Assembly (NCBI RefSeq): GCF_000374045.1
Contig: NZ_KB893318.1
Span: forward strand, 1,133 to 65,132
Origin: Segetibacter koreensis DSM 18137
GTDB taxonomy: Bacteria; Bacteroidota; Bacteroidia; Chitinophagales; Chitinophagaceae
Length of the DNA stretch: 64,000 nucleotides
Direction: 5' to 3'
Shown here: positions 63,920 to 64,000 of the stretch, one piece after another
Layout of the letters: each line of letters begins with the position of its first letter
How positions within the stretch are numbered: position 1 is the first letter of the stretch
The notes under the pieces: generated by a model
The model's database searches: none
The model's input: only the letters and a program-made list of their open reading frames with translations
Told to the model about the DNA's origin: nothing
Made by a program: the position numbers and the translations under genes

Positions 63920-64000
63920 ATGAAAAGATATTGTTTGGCATTAGACCTTATTGACGACCCGGCATTGATAGAAGAGTACGAATATTGGCATAAAAAAGAA
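63920..64000 (+). CDS. rhaM: L-rhamnose mutarotase, N-terminus only (cut by window edge)
   Basis: The first 27 codons (MKRYCLALDLIDDPALIEEY and on) match the start of the RhaM/YiiL family, including the initial M-K-R-Y-C-x-A-L-D-L strand and the D-D-P-x-L-I helix start. The enzyme interconverts alpha- and beta-L-rhamnopyranose. Presence beside GH106 and uxaAB supports rhamnose release by this PUL. The rest of the gene and the expected rhamnose-catabolic neighbours lie beyond the window. Confidence 0.7.
   Translation, partial: MKRYCLALDLIDDPALIEEYEYWHKKE

Noticed and set aside
1-64000. tRNA, rRNA, CRISPR array, insertion sequence or prophage
   Set aside because: No regularly spaced repeats, transposase-like or phage-like frames, or tRNA-like cloverleaf sequences were noticed; small RNAs cannot be excluded by eye.

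Overview
The window looks like chromosomal DNA of a free-living, plant-polymer-degrading Bacteroidota bacterium, probably of the Chitinophagaceae or a near relative. The signs are a SusC/SusD pair, a type IX secretion C-terminal domain, two-component propeller hybrid sensors, DUF6702 and DUF4142 proteins, AT-rich spacers and almost no Shine-Dalgarno sequences. No rRNA, tRNA, CRISPR array, intact insertion sequence or prophage was seen.

Layout. 1-2977: a VCBS/FG-GAP repeat protein (cut by the window edge) divergent from a vanadium-haloperoxidase/PAP2-type secreted enzyme. 3082-5136: an aldo/keto reductase and an amidohydrolase lactonase, which resemble the first two steps of a non-phosphorylative L-fucose/L-rhamnose-type pathway. 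5147-6805: DoxX and cyclopropane fatty acid synthase. 7042-7328: debris that reads as an ECF sigma factor N-terminus joined to a SusD-like C-terminus, interpreted as the scar of a lost polysaccharide-utilisation locus (PUL). 7409-9896: an exported RraA-like protein and a Tat-exported enolase-superfamily dehydratase. 9991-12294: a secreted parallel beta-helix protein with an F5/8C module and a T9SS tail. 12566-18097: a DUF4142 lipoprotein, M1 peptidase, HupE-like protein, DUF6702 protein and fatty acid desaturase. 18392-22495: a giant hybrid histidine kinase. 22599-30976: housekeeping and envelope genes (two small unknowns, quinone oxidoreductase, cytochrome c, NagB-like isomerase, APC permease, MscS channel).

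31351-43555 is a mostly co-directional catabolic cluster: NAD-epimerase, DapA-family aldolase, M20 hydrolase, GH88 unsaturated glucuronyl hydrolase, TIM-barrel isomerase, Gfo/Idh/MocA oxidoreductase, SDR, MFS carrier, double-GNAT protein, a second Tat-type enolase-superfamily dehydratase and DoxX. 43606-64000 is a PUL: an AraC regulator divergent from susC/susD, then an L-arabinose/L-fucose isomerase-family protein, GH106 and GH39-like hydrolases, a diheme DUF2231-DUF1549-DUF1553 membrane protein with a DUF1501 partner, tagaturonate reductase (uxaB), altronate dehydratase (uxaA) and the start of L-rhamnose mutarotase (rhaM).

Read together, GH88 + GH106 + uxaB/uxaA + rhaM suggest breakdown of a polymer containing both L-rhamnose and uronic acid, such as rhamnogalacturonan. 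Released uronate would enter the altronate route and rhamnose would be mutarotated and catabolised. The least explained parts are the diheme DUF1549/1553-DUF1501 pair inside the PUL, the exported RraA/dehydratase pair, and the PUL scar. All functional calls are made by reading the sequence; no database search was run.
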